Assembly (NCBI GenBank): GCA_030147525.1 | Contig: JASBVF010000047.1 | Span: 237,019 to 301,018, forward strand | Direction: 5' to 3' | DNA length: 64,000 nucleotides | From: Bacteroidota bacterium | GTDB taxonomy: Bacteria; Bacteroidota; Bacteroidia; Chitinophagales; Saprospiraceae | In this document: in pieces, positions 62,729 to 64,000 of the stretch | Position numbering within the stretch: the first letter of the stretch is position 1 | How the letters are laid out: the number at the start of each line of letters is the position of its first letter | The notes under the pieces: model-generated | Seen by the model: only the letters and a program-made list of their open reading frames with translations | What the model was told of the DNA's origin: nothing | Databases searched by the model: none | Translations under genes and position numbers: made by a program

Positions 62729-63838
62729 TTACTTTATTTCTTTAAAGTCTAATTTGGCGACATTATTTATCAATTCGGAAACAGCCAATTCTTGTTTGGA
62801 AAAATAAACCCTTCCTGATGATATTCCGATCGCAATACCATAAATATCAATTCGTTCCCTTTTTCTATTTTTATCAATAAAAAATTCAGGCTTGATTGTA
62901 GTGAATAACTGACCATTAGGGTACCTAATAGCATAAAAATAAGCTATATAGGAAGAAGAGCCAGAAGCTGAGACTAATCTAACGATTTCAAGTTCGTAAG
63001 TTTTAGTAACAGACTTGTTGTTCATAATGAACTCAAAATCAGAGAATGATTTGTTGTTTATATATTGAACTTTTAAACTTTTTTTATTAGGATTAATAGC
63101 TGGTATTGCTAAATACTTAGTTATTTTTTGTGAAGGTGTAACAACTAATTCTTCTGGCATGTTAAAGCGATAAGCATTTTTAACCTTTTCAGGAGCTTCA
63201 GATAAGTTCTCTTCAAAGTAATTCATTTTTAATGGATATAACTGCTCTTCTCCACTAACAATCTGAAAATCATCTATTTTTACCTTCGCAATTTCTGTTC
63301 CTTTGTTTTCAGTAGTAACTTTAAATACACTTAAATATTTGTTGTTTAAGTTGAATGGGTTAAAATAAGCATTGAAATCTTCAGCTTCCGATAGGCTAGA
63401 GATTTCAGAACCATCTCTTCCGAATTCGGGCCCAAACCAAATCCGTGTTTTGAGGCTATAACCAATTTCTTCTGGTATTTCCCCTTCATTTACAAATTTA
63501 GTTATAACATCAATAGCATTTAGTTTTCCCTGCATCCAATCTCTTTCAGATTTATTCAACTCATTCATCTGATTTTTTTCTTGTTCAATTGCCAAGGTTA
63601 ACTCTTTTTCATAATTACCATCTCTAGTAGCTGCATCAAATGCTTCACGGTTTAAAAATTTTGCATCTATTGGTTTAATTGTGAGCAAAAGACCTTCTGC
63701 TGTTTTCTTTGTTTCCAAATCTGGTTCGAAACCCAAATTATTGTAACTGTGATTTACCGTTTTTGTAATAATCTTAGGAGTACAAGACCATGTGAAAATT
63801 GAAAGAATCAATAAATATTTGAATAATCTGAACTTCAT
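62729..63838 (-). CDS. Hypothetical lipoprotein, AT-rich gene
   Basis: A 369-residue lipoprotein from the ATG at 63838 (KFRLFKYLLILSIFTWSC, lipobox Cys19); a longer in-frame start is less likely because it would put 20 residues before the signal. The body is mixed alpha/beta: an early segment rich in Glu/Lys helices (EKELTLAIEQEKNQMNELNKS) and then beta-rich parts (LSVFKVTTENKGTEIAKVKID, YELEIVRLVSASGSSSYIAYF). No motif I recognise. First of the three AT-rich genes on the minus strand. Confidence 0.65.
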   Translation of the reverse strand: MKFRLFKYLLILSIFTWSCTPKIITKTVNHSYNNLGFEPDLETKKTAEGLLLTIKPIDAKFLNREAFDAATRDGNYEKELTLAIEQEKNQMNELNKSERDWMQGKLNAIDVITKFVNEGEIPEEIGYSLKTRIWFGPEFGRDGSEISSLSEAEDFNAYFNPFNLNNKYLSVFKVTTENKGTEIAKVKIDDFQIVSGEEQLYPLKMNYFEENLSEAPEKVKNAYRFNMPEELVVTPSQKITKYLAIPAINPNKKSLKVQYINNKSFSDFEFIMNNKSVTKTYELEIVRLVSASGSSSYIAYFYAIRYPNGQLFTTIKPEFFIDKNRKRERIDIYGIAIGISSGRVYFSKQELAVSELINNVAKLDFKEIK

Positions 63839-63904
63839 GTTTAAAATGTTTAAAGTTTTCTGATTGTAACGGATTGCGTAGCTGAATAAAAAAGCCATTG
63901 GAAA

Positions 63905-63963
63905 TGCTTATCTTTTAAGTGCGAACCAAAATCTAAGCACCCAATGGCACTTAAAGATAAGCA
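63905..63963 (+). repeat. Inverted repeat overlapping a start codon
   Basis: TGCTTATCTTTTAAGTGC (63905-63922) pairs with GCACTTAAAGATAAGCA (63947-63963) with one bulged T. The right arm begins one base after the ATG at 63944, so the hairpin would bury the start of the next gene. Confidence 0.75.
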
Positions 63964-64000
63964 AACCCGGACAATTGTCCTGGCTATTTCTGAAAAAGAC
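63944..64000 (+). CDS. Start of an unknown gene (runs off the right edge)
   Basis: Only 19 codons are visible (ALKDKQTRTIVLAISEKD after Met). The lysine-rich opening could suit a DNA-binding protein, but too little is present to assign a family. The start codon lies within the hairpin 63905-63963. Confidence 0.4.
   Translation, partial: MALKDKQTRTIVLAISEKD

Overview
The window looks like chromosomal DNA of a Bacteroidota member, most likely a Saprospiraceae-like lineage (inference from gene content). The evidence is: four proteins with type IX secretion (T9SS) C-terminal sorting domains, a PorE-like OmpA lipoprotein, an nqrABCDEF operon, a GTG-started DUF3276/PUR-alpha protein, LytS/LytTR-type two-component proteins, and several promoters of the Bacteroidota form TTTG-N18/20-TAnnTTTG. 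I see no rRNA or tRNA genes, CRISPR array, integrase or complete insertion sequence.

Layout. 1-1404: end of a LytS-type histidine kinase and its LytTR response regulator. 1766-8515: the Na+-translocating NADH:quinone reductase operon nqrA-F, closed by a terminator; NqrA carries an unusual N-terminal signal/membrane extension. 8706-18976: a PagL-like lipid A deacylase, an exported amidohydrolase, T9SS cargo including a pentaheme cytochrome paired with an FG-GAP/ASPIC protein, and a small-protein/HNH-nuclease pair. 19036-31946: housekeeping genes (M1 peptidase, HU-CCDC81/SPOR protein, phosphodiesterase, DUF3276, ABC exporter half, esterase, fructose-1,6-bisphosphatase, pyrR-pyrB), with intergenic regions full of palindromic repeats.

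32098-44761: a 1034-residue exported coiled-coil protein built on an 11+11+18 residue supercycle, an SDR enzyme, a 1.3-kb gene-free region that may hold a noncoding transcript, a PorE-like T9SS component, a CBM48/histone-H1-like/helix-hairpin-helix fusion, a DUF1080 lipoprotein and a membrane-anchored SGNH protein. 44954-54997 (minus strand): an IorAB-type molybdenum hydroxylase, a Uma2 nuclease, a LytTR relic, an AraC-pirin-YceI cluster, and a tightly overlapping operon of ABC ATPase, ABC permease and a methyltransferase-like/Lgt-like fusion. 55399-64000: a TPR protein, a CocE/NonD hydrolase, a T9SS protein, a beta-barrel protein, and three AT-rich genes of unknown function separated by degraded repeats.

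The most unusual general feature is a set of intergenic palindromes in which each locus repeats its own 7-9 nt word a few times and then carries the approximate reverse complement. One such tandem (arm only) has entered a coding linker in frame. All family assignments are from motif reading without database searches.
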